The notes below the pieces were generated by a model that did not search any database, was not told the origin of the DNA, and saw only the letters and a program-made list of their open reading frames with translations. Position numbers and translations under genes: made by a program. Source: Candidatus Poseidonia sp. (lineage in GTDB: Archaea > Thermoplasmatota > Poseidoniia > Poseidoniales > Poseidoniaceae). From it: a stretch of 46,553 bases of DNA. Below, piece after piece: positions 15,136 through 23,936 of the stretch (positions within the stretch are counted from its first letter, which is position 1; each line of letters opens with the position of its first letter). Where the stretch lies: NCBI GenBank assembly GCA_030827475.1, contig JAUREJ010000007.1:23734-70286 (forward strand). The letters are read 5' to 3'.

Positions 15136-15558
15136 CTATTCTTCCTCGCCAGACGCTGGAGTTGAGAGGTCTTCCACTGGCCCGTCTCGAGGTTGAGCAA
15201 ACGTTTCTCGAACCACATCGCTTTGCGCCTGCTCCTCTTGCCGCTTGCGTTGGACATCGGGCGCTTTGGTGAACTGCATCTGGAGTTCGCTGATGACCGC
15301 CCTGAGCATTTGTGTCTCCCGGTCGCTCAAGTTCCCTTGCGTTTTCTTTTGGAACATTCTCAACACTTCGATGCCCTCTTTGGCCTCGAGAAGATTGTAG
15401 TGGAACGCGCCCTCGTGATCGGGGACGTAGCCCATGTGCAACATCGTTGACCTCTGGAGCATTTGAACCACTTGAAAAAAGCGGGCTGCGTCTTCGTCCG
15501 CAAACATATCGGCCATGATTTGTGGAACACGCCGAGGTTCTTTTGCCCTGCGCCTCAT
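15136..15558 (-). CDS. DUF1844-like small protein
   Basis: A 140-residue protein whose middle matches the DUF1844 pattern: a short hydrophobic N-terminal helix (FFQVVQMLQRSTMLHMG), a helix with KEGIEVLRMFQKKTQGNL, then SDRETQMLRAVISELQMQF. The tail is acidic. Function of the family is unknown. Its ATG overlaps the ftsY stop (bases 15555-15558), so it is translationally coupled to the SRP receptor, which suggests a role near membrane targeting. This link is inference from position only. Confidence 0.7.
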   Translation of the reverse strand: MRRRAKEPRRVPQIMADMFADEDAARFFQVVQMLQRSTMLHMGYVPDHEGAFHYNLLEAKEGIEVLRMFQKKTQGNLSDRETQMLRAVISELQMQFTKAPDVQRKRQEEQAQSDVVRETFAQPRDGPVEDLSTPASGEEE

Positions 15559-16937
15559 TCAAACAGCTGGTCGAGCAGCCAAGCGGGTTGGAACTGAAGC
15601 AAGTCCCCGTATTCCTGTCCGACACCGGCAAACACGATCGGGCGGCCGGTTGCAAAGGCAATCGAAAGCCCTGCACCCCCTTTGGCATCGGTGTCCATCT
15701 TCGTCAAAACCGCGCCGTCAAAGCGCATGATCTCTTGGAACATTCTTGCCTGTTCCACGGCGTCGTTGCCCGCCAATGAATCGCCAACGAACAAGGTGAG
15801 GTGGGGATTCGTGACCTTGCGAACCTTATTCAATTCGTTCATCAGGTTCGTTTTGTTTTGCATGCGTCCTGCGGTATCAACGAGAACCACATCGATTTTT
15901 TTCGCTTTGGCAGATTCGATGGCGTCGCGTGCGATGGCTGCCGAATCACCCCCCCGTTGACTGGAGATGCACCGAATGCCGAGGCGTTCACAATGCGATT
16001 CAAGTTGTTGAATGGCTCCAGCACGAAACGTGTCTCCTGCAGCAGCGATGACGGAATGGCCGTTGTTGAGCAAGCGGTGTGCAATCTTCGCAGCCGTGGT
16101 TGTTTTTCCCGTACCGTTGACGCCAACGAGCATGATCACAACCGGAACATCGCCACTGTCGATAAAGCCTTGAACGGTGGCGTCAAAATCCCAATAGCCT
16201 GCTTCCAGCAAACCGTGAAGGGCTCGCTTGAGCGCTGCCTCAAGGACCTTGGAAAGTTCTGCACCTTTGCGGAGCCGAGCGCCCACAAGCGCTGTGCGGA
16301 GGCTGTCGATGATGGCTCTTGTTGCGTGATGTGAAATATCGGATTCAAGCAACACCCATTCAAGTTCCTCAAGCAGGTTGTCCAAGGCTTCGCCGGCCTT
16401 GATGATGCGCCCACCATCGGTGACGACCCCCCCGCCAAGGTCCACGGCGATGTTTGATCCGGCTTCCGTCTCAATGGTCGTTGTCCGGGTCCCGCCCCGA
16501 GGCGCCTGTTGCACCTCGACCAACTGCCTGCCGGTGGTCGTCCGCATCATGGTAAGGTCAACGCGAGAGCCTTCGGGCCTGGAGACCTCGACTGCACCGC
16601 GCTTTTTCATCGCCTTCGCTGTTTTCCGTTCCCGATCTCGTTCCTCTCGCTCCAGACGTTTTCGCTCCTTTTTGGGCAGTTGGAGGGGTACGGTGGGCTC
16701 GTCGTCATCCCATGTGTCCCAATCGTCGTCTGATTCATTGGGCCCCGGGTCAGCAGGCTGAAAAGATCCCACCTCGGTATCGAGGTCCTCCCAATCCTCT
16801 GATGGCGAGGAGGCTTGCTCTTTGGAATCAAGGTAGGCTTTGGCCTCCTCAGAATCAGCTTCCACCGAAAGGGCCTCGCCATCGGTTTCGTCGGCGACTT
16901 CGTGGATGCGTTTGCGAAAGCGGTCAAACAATCCCAT
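15555..16937 (-). CDS. ftsY: Signal recognition particle receptor FtsY
   Basis: FtsY is the membrane-side GTPase that receives SRP with its ribosome-nascent chain. The 460-residue protein has an acidic N-terminal A domain (about 1-165, with WEDLD and DDDWDTWDDDE stretches), an N domain (about 180-260) and the G domain. In the G domain are G1 GVNGTGKTT (272-280), the insertion-box DTFRAGA (302-308), DTAGR (354-358), TKMD (412-415) and the closing FAGVGQEYGDL. It sits in the archaeal cluster prefoldin alpha-ftsY, 10 bases after the prefoldin stop, and overlaps the DUF1844 gene by four bases. Confidence 0.97.
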   Translation of the reverse strand: MGLFDRFRKRIHEVADETDGEALSVEADSEEAKAYLDSKEQASSPSEDWEDLDTEVGSFQPADPGPNESDDDWDTWDDDEPTVPLQLPKKERKRLEREERDRERKTAKAMKKRGAVEVSRPEGSRVDLTMMRTTTGRQLVEVQQAPRGGTRTTTIETEAGSNIAVDLGGGVVTDGGRIIKAGEALDNLLEELEWVLLESDISHHATRAIIDSLRTALVGARLRKGAELSKVLEAALKRALHGLLEAGYWDFDATVQGFIDSGDVPVVIMLVGVNGTGKTTTAAKIAHRLLNNGHSVIAAAGDTFRAGAIQQLESHCERLGIRCISSQRGGDSAAIARDAIESAKAKKIDVVLVDTAGRMQNKTNLMNELNKVRKVTNPHLTLFVGDSLAGNDAVEQARMFQEIMRFDGAVLTKMDTDAKGGAGLSIAFATGRPIVFAGVGQEYGDLLQFQPAWLLDQLFE

Positions 16938-16947
16938 GAAACTCCCC

Positions 16948-17514
16948 TCAATCGTCCAGTGTCAAATCGTTCCCAAACATTCCGCGTTTACGGGAACGAC
17001 GAGATGGTGCTGATGGCGTTACCTCTTCCTCGTCCGACTCAGGTGCCGCGGGCTCGACGGTGGACAAGGCAGGTGGTGGAGACGGTTGTTTCATCTGTTC
17101 CGCCAAGGTGTTGAATGACGTGGCTGCTTGAGCGAGCGAGGCTTCTGTCTGGTCGGCTTGGACTTTGAGTTCATCCCGAAGGTGTTGGATGTCGCTTTGC
17201 CGTTCGGACGTCAGCGTTCGTGCGTCGCTCCAAGGGCGTTCTCCAAAGATTCCCGAGCCGAGGTCGACCAAGGCAACGCCTTCTTCGGCGCCAGCATGAC
17301 GGTAAGGCAGGCTTACCCCTGAACCAATGGGGAGGTGGGTGGAGATGGTTTTGCCGTTGTCGTGGCTGAGCAAGGTGGCGAGGACGGCGTCGGTGACGGC
17401 GTGTTCAGCAAGCACGGTGTCCACCTGCTCGATTCGGAGGTTGATCTCGTCCATACGTTTGCGCAACGCTTCGACTTCTTGCGCCAAGCGTTGGAGTTGG
17501 GCACGGTCGACCAT
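16948..17514 (-). CDS. pfdA: Prefoldin alpha subunit
   Basis: Prefoldin captures unfolded proteins in its tentacles and passes them to the group II chaperonin, here encoded 10 kb away. The 188-residue protein has an N-terminal coiled-coil helix (about 1-45), a beta-hairpin region with the family sequence LPIGSGVSLPY (about 61-71) and VALVDLGSGIF (80-90), and a second long helix (about 100-142). After it there is an unusual acidic, Pro-rich tail ending in RRSRKRGMFGNDL. The gene order with ftsY is typical for archaea. Upstream it faces the rightward HxlR-type regulator, sharing a 123-base gap. Confidence 0.92.
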   Translation of the reverse strand: MVDRAQLQRLAQEVEALRKRMDEINLRIEQVDTVLAEHAVTDAVLATLLSHDNGKTISTHLPIGSGVSLPYRHAGAEEGVALVDLGSGIFGERPWSDARTLTSERQSDIQHLRDELKVQADQTEASLAQAATSFNTLAEQMKQPSPPPALSTVEPAAPESDEEEVTPSAPSRRSRKRGMFGNDLTLDD

Positions 17515-17637
17515 GGCGCTCGTCCCTCGGAGTGGCTTGGGGTTGAAGAAGCCCCCGTTAAGAGATGGTGGGGCAACGCTTCTGTGACTGGAGTGGACTT
17601 TTTGACGACCAAATTGTGGTCGGGCTTGGCGGTGGAC

Positions 17638-17982
17638 ATGGACGAAAACTGCAACCCGACCTTCGGAAAGGTGGATAGCATCCTTGACCTTCTCACGAAA
17701 TCAAAATCGCTTCATGTCCTGATGGAATTGGACAGGGACGAAAATCCGCTGCGCTTTACGGGAATCAAGCGCCGTGTGCGATCGTCGTCAACAACCGTCT
17801 CTAGACGCATAAAAGAAGTGGAGGCTGCAGGGCTTGTTGCTCGGTACTTGCATGACGACGATTCGCGGTCTGCTGTTTACGTTCTCACGGCGAAGGGGAA
17901 GAAATTGAGTCCAGTCATGCAATCCCTGTACGAATGGGCCGAGGGCTGGAGCATATCACCGACCACCATGGTCGATTCTTGA
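17638..17982 (+). CDS. HxlR/MarR-type winged-helix regulator
   Basis: From ATG 17638 (114 residues) the protein has a single winged-helix domain: SILDLLTKSKSLHVLMEL (helix 1), LRFTGIKRRVRSSSTTVSRRIKEVEAAGLV (helices 2-3 of the HxlR/PadR class) and a wing with RYLHDDDSRSAVYVLTAKG. The end is a short helix (MQSLYEWAEGW), as in HxlR proteins. GTG 17632 is an alternative start. The gene lies on the plus strand between L18a and prefoldin alpha, two leftward genes that are normally adjacent in archaea, so it interrupts that cluster. Its target is unknown; the divergent gap with pfdA is a natural candidate. Confidence 0.8.
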   Translation: MDENCNPTFGKVDSILDLLTKSKSLHVLMELDRDENPLRFTGIKRRVRSSSTTVSRRIKEVEAAGLVARYLHDDDSRSAVYVLTAKGKKLSPVMQSLYEWAEGWSISPTTMVDS

Positions 17983-17990
17983 GAGGAGGC

Positions 17991-18263
17991 TCACTCGTCT
18001 TCTGCGACGGGAGCAAGGGTGCCGCCCTGGGCTGCAATCTCCTCACGGAAGTGGTGAAGGATGGAGGGTTCGGTTGAGGTCCGAGGGTCGATTTCGTCGA
18101 TGGTAACGATTTGCACGGTGCGCCGCTTCATGCGATGGCGAGAACCGAGGGTGGAGTAGACGTGTTCTACGGCTGCGTCGCTGTTTTCTGCGGGGACATC
18201 GTAGGAAAAGTGTTGTCGTTGGCTGCCAAAGGGCGCCGTTCCAGTGATACGGTAGGCCTTCAT
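17991..18263 (-). CDS. rplX: Ribosomal protein L18a/LX (eL20)
   Basis: A 90-residue protein from ATG 18263 with the archaeal LX pattern: MKAYRITGTAPFG at the N-terminus, then the helix SDAAVEHVYSTLGSRHRMKRR with the invariant GS-(R/K)-H-x-x-KR sequence, and IVTIDEI as the closing strand. It is a component of the large ribosomal subunit. An earlier ATG at 18287 would add eight residues. In archaea this gene usually stands directly before prefoldin alpha and ftsY; here an opposite-strand regulator separates them. The C-terminus (residues 60-90) is longer and more acidic than usual. Confidence 0.88.
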   Translation of the reverse strand: MKAYRITGTAPFGSQRQHFSYDVPAENSDAAVEHVYSTLGSRHRMKRRTVQIVTIDEIDPRTSTEPSILHHFREEIAAQGGTLAPVAEDE

Positions 18264-18362
18264 CGGGTCGCCCGACTCGCCATCCATCCTTAAACGCGCT
18301 GGCGCGCAGGTGCTTGAGCATCCAACCGATAGATTGAGGCAAAACGGCCTGTTGGTGTTTTC

Positions 18363-21300
18363 ATGCGCGTCGGGTTGATGGTGCTCTTGCTCCTTCTCCC
18401 CCTGGCCTCAGGCTGGCAGACATCTGCGGCGCCCAAGCCAATCCAAGAACTGCCCCCTTTCGGAGAAGAGCGTTTGCTCGTGCTCGAAGAAGGGGTGTGG
18501 ACGTCCCAGGATTGGCAGGAACTCCTTGAGGAAGGGGTTCAACCTCTGCGTTCCGTATCGCCACATGCGCTGCTTGTCTGGACGGGTGGGCCCTTGGAAA
18601 CGATTCCGGGCGTCAAATCATTACCGTTCAACGATGCGGCTTTTTTACAGCCGCTGAGGCCTTTGGACGATGGTGAAATCACCGTTCGCGTTCTTTTCGA
18701 GCCTCGCCTTCCGCCGAGCGCAGTGGCCCAACTGAACAACCACCTCGCCATGGTGACCACATCCGGTTTGCTCGCTCAGGAGGGATGGGCGTCGCTACCG
18801 GCCTCCACGGTCATCACCGTGCCCCGGGCGGTCGCGATGAATGAGCTCCCCCTTCTCGAAGGCGTGTTGTGGGTGGAACCCGTGCTGTCACCGAACGGTC
18901 GCAACGACCAAGCTGCTGAATTGCTCCAAACAGGGTCGTATGATGCTGTTCCGTTCTGGAACGTTGGTTTGAACGGTCACGGCGTCGTGTTGGGGGTTGC
19001 TGATAGCGGCCTTGACGCCGACCACGCTTGTTTTCGAAACGCTACCACGAGCATGAGCACGCATGCAGAACCGAATGCAACCTATCCTGCCGTTGGCATC
19101 TTTGGTGATGACCATCGTAAGATCCTCCACCTCAACACCACCATCGACGGCAACGACACGCCCGGCCACAGCGATTACCGACACGGAACGCACGTCATCG
19201 GCTCTTTGGGGTGCTACGAAGTAGGCGCCCAACGCAACGGCACGTTTCCAAGCAACGGATCCACCTTGGCCTACGGAGCCAAATTGGTGGTTCAAGACAT
19301 CGTATCGGACGACGGTTGGGTGCCGCCTTCCGTCGATGAATTGTTGTGGGAGGCTTCCGCTTACGGTGCCGTGATCCACTCCAATTCGTGGGGCGACGAC
19401 ACCACGGCTTACACGGAACGTACCGGAAGATTTGACGCCTATGCGAGAGCCATGCCTTGGTCCGTCGCCGTGATCGCACCGGGAAACAGCGGAGAGGGGA
19501 TTCTCGAACCGGCCAACGGACGCAACGTGGTTTCTGTGGGTGCGAGCACCAAATCGTCCCAGCCCGAACGGTGGCCGTCCTCATCGTACGGTCCGACCGA
19601 AGCAGGAACGGACGGCGTGTTTGTTCTGGCTCCGGGGGCTACCATCTCTTCAGCGGCTGGCGATGGTTTTTGGTCGTCAAACAACAACAACCTTCGGCCA
19701 TCTTCGGGGACCAGCATGGCGACGCCGCTCGCCGCCTCCGCCATGGGCGTCCTCCAGCAAATGTACGAGGAGGGTTGGCTTCACGGCGCCCATGAGCCGC
19801 TGACGCCCGTGGCGATCAGTGCTCCCGTATGGTCGTCACCGGCCAACCCAGAGACCGTTTTGCTTGGAGAAGGGTTTACGCCATCCGGTTCCTTGTTGCG
19901 CGCCACCGTCGCCATGGCGACCCACCCCCTCGAAGCGTCAGAACGCAACGGCGGCTCGAACACCGACGCCCTTCACAACCCCTATGACGGGTGGGGCGTG
20001 ACGAATTTGTCTCGACTTCTCGATGTTGGGGCGTTGGAAAACGGGACCTCACCCTCCACCTCACTGTGGGTTCATGACAGTTATCGGATGGACAAGGGCG
20101 CCGTTTCAACCTGGTTTGAAACCTATGCGAGCGGAGCCAATAACCTCTCGGGTCTAAGCGAGCTTTCGTGGGACGGGGCAGGTGCAGCAGGGCCGTTTTT
20201 GCAAACCGGTGATGTGTTTGAAGAACGCTTCACACCGATGAATAACCGGTCCGTTCGTTTACGGCTGGCTTTCCCCGCCCAACCCGAACCAGCGATGGTG
20301 GACGACCTCCAATTGCGTGTCGTGCTGGAGAACGGGCGGGTTTTGCTTCCCGACCGTTTGAACGCCGATGGGGAGCCGGTGATGTACAACGCAAGCGTGG
20401 CGGACTTCTACGACACCGATGTGTTTCCAAACTCGAACGAAACGGTGGTCGGCATCGACATTCCCGCACACTACCTCGCCGATGCATCGTGGTTTGACGT
20501 CCAAGTGGTCGCACGCTATGTTCAGCCCGGTGGGCTGCCTGGAACCGTTGGGCTGGACGGGGATGCTGCGGGCTTCAGCCTGGTGGTGCAGGGCGTTGAG
20601 CGTGATGCAACCGACCACCTCGACGGAGACGGTGACGGAGTTGCCAACCTTGACGACCTTTGTCCGTTCGAAGATGCGACCGCTGCTGACGATGACCAAG
20701 ACGGGTGTTTGGACGACGGTGATGGGGACGGCGTAGCCGATCCGTACGATGCATGTCCGGCGGTCAACGCTGCCGAATACGATGCGAACGCGGACGGGTG
20801 TTTTGATGACACCGACAAGGACGGAGTCACCGACAACATCGATGTCTGCGTCACCGAGGACCTTGCATGGCCCGTGACCGCTTCGGGATGCTATCCGGTT
20901 GATGCCCCGCCTTCGCTCTCAGTGTCCTCTTCTCCAGCAAACAACACCACGCTGGACAGAACCGTCCTGATCGAATGGGCGCTTGTGGATGTGGACGGGG
21001 ACGGAGCAAACGTGACCCTCTCCCTCGTCTTCGCCGACCAGCCCAGCACCACGGTAGCAACCTGCAGCCAATTTGTTGAGGTCGCTGAGCCGCATACTTG
21101 CGTGTGGAGGCTTCCCGACGACCTTGTTCCGTTTTATATCGCTGAAGCCCGTTACGACATCATCGTCGGCATTGAAACCGGGAACCGCTCACCCGCCGCC
21201 GTCGACGAGCGGCTGTTCGAGGTCATCGTCGTGAACGTGCTCCTGCCGCAAGCAGCAACCATCGTTCCTGAAGGGGCCGGTGGCGATGCGGGAAGTTCGA

Positions 21301-21461
21301 CCATCATCGTTGGCGTATTCGGTCTCCTGTTTGGCGCGCTCGTGGCTCGGTGGAGTCGATGCCGCCGTCGGGTTGGCGAGCCCCCGGGTGTTGCCGATCC
21401 GTTTCCACGGGCGACGGCGGAGGGTGTGCATCAAGAGGTTCAAGGAAAAACGGCCCCTTGA
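18363..21461 (+). CDS. Secreted subtilisin-family (S8) protease with type 3 calcium repeats
   Basis: A 1032-residue protein with a signal peptide (1-22), a propeptide-like region (about 30-185), then the S8 catalytic domain: D214 in GVADSGLDADH, H274 in HGTHVIGS, N375 in APGNSG (oxyanion hole) and S451 in SSGTSMATP. A beta-sandwich-like region (about 530-740) follows. Next come thrombospondin type 3-like Asp-rich calcium repeats (about 753-855; DGDGDGVADPYDACP and similar), a further Ig-like part, and a C-terminal membrane helix (about 982-1002) with an Arg-rich stop. The enzyme is probably held on the cell surface and digests proteins or peptides from seawater. This fits the protein-degrading lifestyle inferred for Marine Group II. 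Confidence 0.95.
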   Translation: MRVGLMVLLLLLPLASGWQTSAAPKPIQELPPFGEERLLVLEEGVWTSQDWQELLEEGVQPLRSVSPHALLVWTGGPLETIPGVKSLPFNDAAFLQPLRPLDDGEITVRVLFEPRLPPSAVAQLNNHLAMVTTSGLLAQEGWASLPASTVITVPRAVAMNELPLLEGVLWVEPVLSPNGRNDQAAELLQTGSYDAVPFWNVGLNGHGVVLGVADSGLDADHACFRNATTSMSTHAEPNATYPAVGIFGDDHRKILHLNTTIDGNDTPGHSDYRHGTHVIGSLGCYEVGAQRNGTFPSNGSTLAYGAKLVVQDIVSDDGWVPPSVDELLWEASAYGAVIHSNSWGDDTTAYTERTGRFDAYARAMPWSVAVIAPGNSGEGILEPANGRNVVSVGASTKSSQPERWPSSSYGPTEAGTDGVFVLAPGATISSAAGDGFWSSNNNNLRPSSGTSMATPLAASAMGVLQQMYEEGWLHGAHEPLTPVAISAPVWSSPANPETVLLGEGFTPSGSLLRATVAMATHPLEASERNGGSNTDALHNPYDGWGVTNLSRLLDVGALENGTSPSTSLWVHDSYRMDKGAVSTWFETYASGANNLSGLSELSWDGAGAAGPFLQTGDVFEERFTPMNNRSVRLRLAFPAQPEPAMVDDLQLRVVLENGRVLLPDRLNADGEPVMYNASVADFYDTDVFPNSNETVVGIDIPAHYLADASWFDVQVVARYVQPGGLPGTVGLDGDAAGFSLVVQGVERDATDHLDGDGDGVANLDDLCPFEDATAADDDQDGCLDDGDGDGVADPYDACPAVNAAEYDANADGCFDDTDKDGVTDNIDVCVTEDLAWPVTASGCYPVDAPPSLSVSSSPANNTTLDRTVLIEWALVDVDGDGANVTLSLVFADQPSTTVATCSQFVEVAEPHTCVWRLPDDLVPFYIAEARYDIIVGIETGNRSPAAVDERLFEVIVVNVLLPQAATIVPEGAGGDAGSSTIIVGVFGLLFGALVARWSRCRRRVGEPPGVADPFPRATAEGVHQEVQGKTAP

Positions 21462-21569
21462 AGCACTTTTTTTGGAAAAAGGTGTTGAAAGGATGTCAAA
21501 ATCGCGAGGTGAACCTTGAAGTCCAGTGCCATGCTCGGTCAACCCGCCCAAGCGGCAAGGTGACGAAAA

Positions 21570-22574
21570 ATGAGCGACCGCCTATATGTTGGAATTGACC
21601 TAGGAACCTACCAATCAACCATCGCCTCAAGCGCTGGAAAATTGCACACCATTGAGACCGTCGTTGGTCGCCCAAAAGACCCTGTCGCACGCAATTTCCT
21701 CGGGCGAGATGTCCTCTTTGGTGACGACGCTTTGAAGAACAAACTCGCTTGCAACCTGTATCGCCCTATGGCCGCTGGTGTTACCCAAGACGACGAAGCC
21801 AACTTGGCCGCTGCCAAGGCCTTCGTTTCCCACCTTCTTGAAACCGTAGACCCTGAGGAGTTCGACGAAGTTCTCGGCGTCATTTGTTCGCCGAGTCACG
21901 TTTCGTTCACGGACAAATCCAACCTCGTTGCCACCCTTCGAGGTCAGGTCAACGCCATCATGGTCGTCACGGAACCTTTCGCTACCGGCTACGGCATCGA
22001 CCAGCACATGGGATCCATCGTGGTCGACATCGGCGCAGGAACTACCGACATCGCAAGGCTGTACGGAACCTTCCCAACCGACGACGATCAAGTAACCATC
22101 ACCGAAGCCGGAGATTGGCTTGACAACCAACTGATGACGCTCATCCAAAAGAAGTACACCGGCGCCCAAGTCACGAAGGACATGGTTCGCAAGTGGAAGG
22201 AGGCCTCCTCCTATGTCGGCGGCGATGTTCGGGAAGTCACGGTTGACCTCTCTGTGGAAGGAAAGCGCCAGGTTGTTGACATCGGCGACTTGATTTTGGA
22301 AGCATGCGAATTGATCATCCCGAAGATTGGAAACGCCATCAAGAAAATTGTCGCTGGCGCTGACCCCGAATACCAACAGTTGCTCCGCAACAACATCATC
22401 CTCTCCGGCGGCGGCTCCTTGATCGAAGGCATCTCGGTGCGCATCGCCAAGGAAATCTCCGACATCGGCGATGTCAAAGTTTGGTGCATTGAAGACCCCA
22501 TCAACTCGGTGGCTGCAGGCGCTCTCAAACTCGCCAGCGAAATGCCAGATGATATGTACACTGCTATCAAGTGA
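21570..22574 (+). CDS. Actin-like ATPase of MreB/MamK appearance
   Basis: The 334-residue protein has the full actin-fold nucleotide site: phosphate 1 GIDLGTYQST (8-17), catalytic-type Glu in TEPFATGYG (E135), phosphate 2 VVDIGAGTTDIA (151-162) and the adenosine motif ILSGGGSLIEG (277-287). It lacks the peptide-binding domain of Hsp70, and its length is that of MreB, ParM or MamK. From memory, the stretch of GYGID, VDIGAGTTDI, then DDQVTITEAGDWLDNQL most resembles MamK-type filaments of magnetosome bacteria. No magnetosome gene is seen nearby, so a general filament role is more likely. A coiled-coil gene follows at 22667 on the same strand. A T-rich stretch at 21464-21472 separates it from the protease gene. 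Confidence 0.85.
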   Translation: MSDRLYVGIDLGTYQSTIASSAGKLHTIETVVGRPKDPVARNFLGRDVLFGDDALKNKLACNLYRPMAAGVTQDDEANLAAAKAFVSHLLETVDPEEFDEVLGVICSPSHVSFTDKSNLVATLRGQVNAIMVVTEPFATGYGIDQHMGSIVVDIGAGTTDIARLYGTFPTDDDQVTITEAGDWLDNQLMTLIQKKYTGAQVTKDMVRKWKEASSYVGGDVREVTVDLSVEGKRQVVDIGDLILEACELIIPKIGNAIKKIVAGADPEYQQLLRNNIILSGGGSLIEGISVRIAKEISDIGDVKVWCIEDPINSVAAGALKLASEMPDDMYTAIK

Positions 22575-22666
22575 TACGGCGTTTGTTGCGGGGTGTGAAA
22601 TACCCCCTGTGAACCCAGCGCTGTGCGGTAAGGTTCAAGTGTGGTAAATCTGCGATGCGTTGCCGT

Positions 22667-23935
22667 ATGGCCGTAGAGAGTTCCTCACCAGGTGGCGTCC
22701 GACGAGTCGGAGGCACGACGAACGACGAGCGAGCGGCCCTCGAAGGGATGCTCAAAGGTTACCCCGTCGAACAACTCGTCGACGAAGTGCTGGTGGCGTG
22801 GGATGAACTGGGCAAACGCAACGACGAACTTGTCACCGTCAAACAACGGCTTCGAGTGGTCGAACTCGATTTGGCCGAGCGTCACGATACCGTCGCACCC
22901 GAGGTTGCTCGTCTTGCAGAGGCGGAGCAAACGCTGAAGGACAACGACGCTAAAATCATCCACTTGGAACGAATGCTCGAGGACACCAGGGCGGAATTGG
23001 TGGCCCAGCAATCCTCCCTCTCCCACGAAGAGCGAACGTCCATGGAGCGCGAAGTCGCTCAACTCCGCGACCTCACCGCTCAACAAGACGACGTGATCGG
23101 AGAATTGGAAGGGCGCATGGCGCAAATGGTCACCGCCCTCGAGAAGGCCGCCGATGCTGGCTTGACCTCCGTCACCGCTGAAGAGGTTCGTTTGCTCAAA
23201 CAACAAGTTGACGAGCGGCAACGCCAGCTCGACGTGGAACGGGCTGCTGCAGAGGCTCTCGAAGAAGAGCGCCAGCGCCTTCGCGACATCGCCGACCGAC
23301 TCCGAGGTTTGTTGGACGCCCGCGACCGCCGGCTCGGGGAATTGGAGGAACAATTAGAGCGCGTGATGCAAGGACCCCGCTCCGTTTCGGCAGAACACGA
23401 TTACTTGGTTGAACAAATCGAGGAGCTCAAGCGACGCTTGTTGGAGCGAAATCGCGAATACGAATCCCTGCGACGTCGAGAGCGCCGGTTGCATAACGAC
23501 GTGTTTGAGCGCGACGAGCGTTTGCAACAGATGACCCTCACGATGACCGATTTGGAAGCCGCACTCCAAGACCGAACGGCGGAGCTCCGAGAGCTCGAGG
23601 AACAACGAAGTTCCATGGAACATGAACTTCACTCGGCTCGACGCAGCGAGCGAACCCGAGAGGTGGTTGGCCGAGTCTTCGCAGACTCTCTTTCGCTGGT
23701 CCGCAGTCACGAGAGTCGAGAGTTGAAACGCGAATTGTACGCCAACGCACCCGATGTTGAGCGCACCATCAGGGCCCCCTCTTCCGACGATATGGCGAAA
23801 CTCGCCGAAGGTGAGGAAATGGCGTTGTCAACCGAGGAAACCGTGATTGAGAAAGGAATTGACGTTGACGATGTCCGCCCTCCCTCGCCCGGTGGAACCG
23901 GCGACCCGGTGTTGTTTGACGACGAAACCGAATGA
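22667..23935 (+). CDS. Long coiled-coil protein
   Basis: From ATG 22667 (422 residues; ATG 22655 would add four) the protein is dominated by coiled coil from about residue 35 to 345, with dense Glu/Arg/Gln heptads (ELEEQLERVMQ, QIEELKRRLLERNREYESLRRRERRL). A tail of about 75 acidic, Pro-containing residues ends in VLFDDETE. No ATPase head or hinge is present, so it is not an SMC or Rad50 protein. A TATA-like GGTAAATC lies 21-28 bases before the preferred ATG. It follows the actin-like gene by 92 bases on the same strand, across a small GGGGT/ACCCC hairpin (22590-22606). A role as filament adaptor or organiser is inference. Confidence 0.75.
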   Translation: MAVESSSPGGVRRVGGTTNDERAALEGMLKGYPVEQLVDEVLVAWDELGKRNDELVTVKQRLRVVELDLAERHDTVAPEVARLAEAEQTLKDNDAKIIHLERMLEDTRAELVAQQSSLSHEERTSMEREVAQLRDLTAQQDDVIGELEGRMAQMVTALEKAADAGLTSVTAEEVRLLKQQVDERQRQLDVERAAAEALEEERQRLRDIADRLRGLLDARDRRLGELEEQLERVMQGPRSVSAEHDYLVEQIEELKRRLLERNREYESLRRRERRLHNDVFERDERLQQMTLTMTDLEAALQDRTAELRELEEQRSSMEHELHSARRSERTREVVGRVFADSLSLVRSHESRELKRELYANAPDVERTIRAPSSDDMAKLAEGEEMALSTEETVIEKGIDVDDVRPPSPGGTGDPVLFDDETE

Positions 23936-23936
23936 T

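Noticed and set aside
20630-20860. Tandem DNA repeat in the Asp-rich stretch of the subtilase gene
   Set aside because: The similarity is at protein level (type 3 calcium repeats); the DNA copies are too diverged to be a DNA repeat feature.
21570-22574. Magnetosome gene cluster suggested by the MamK-like protein
   Set aside because: No other magnetosome-type gene is seen near it; only the actin-like similarity supports the idea.
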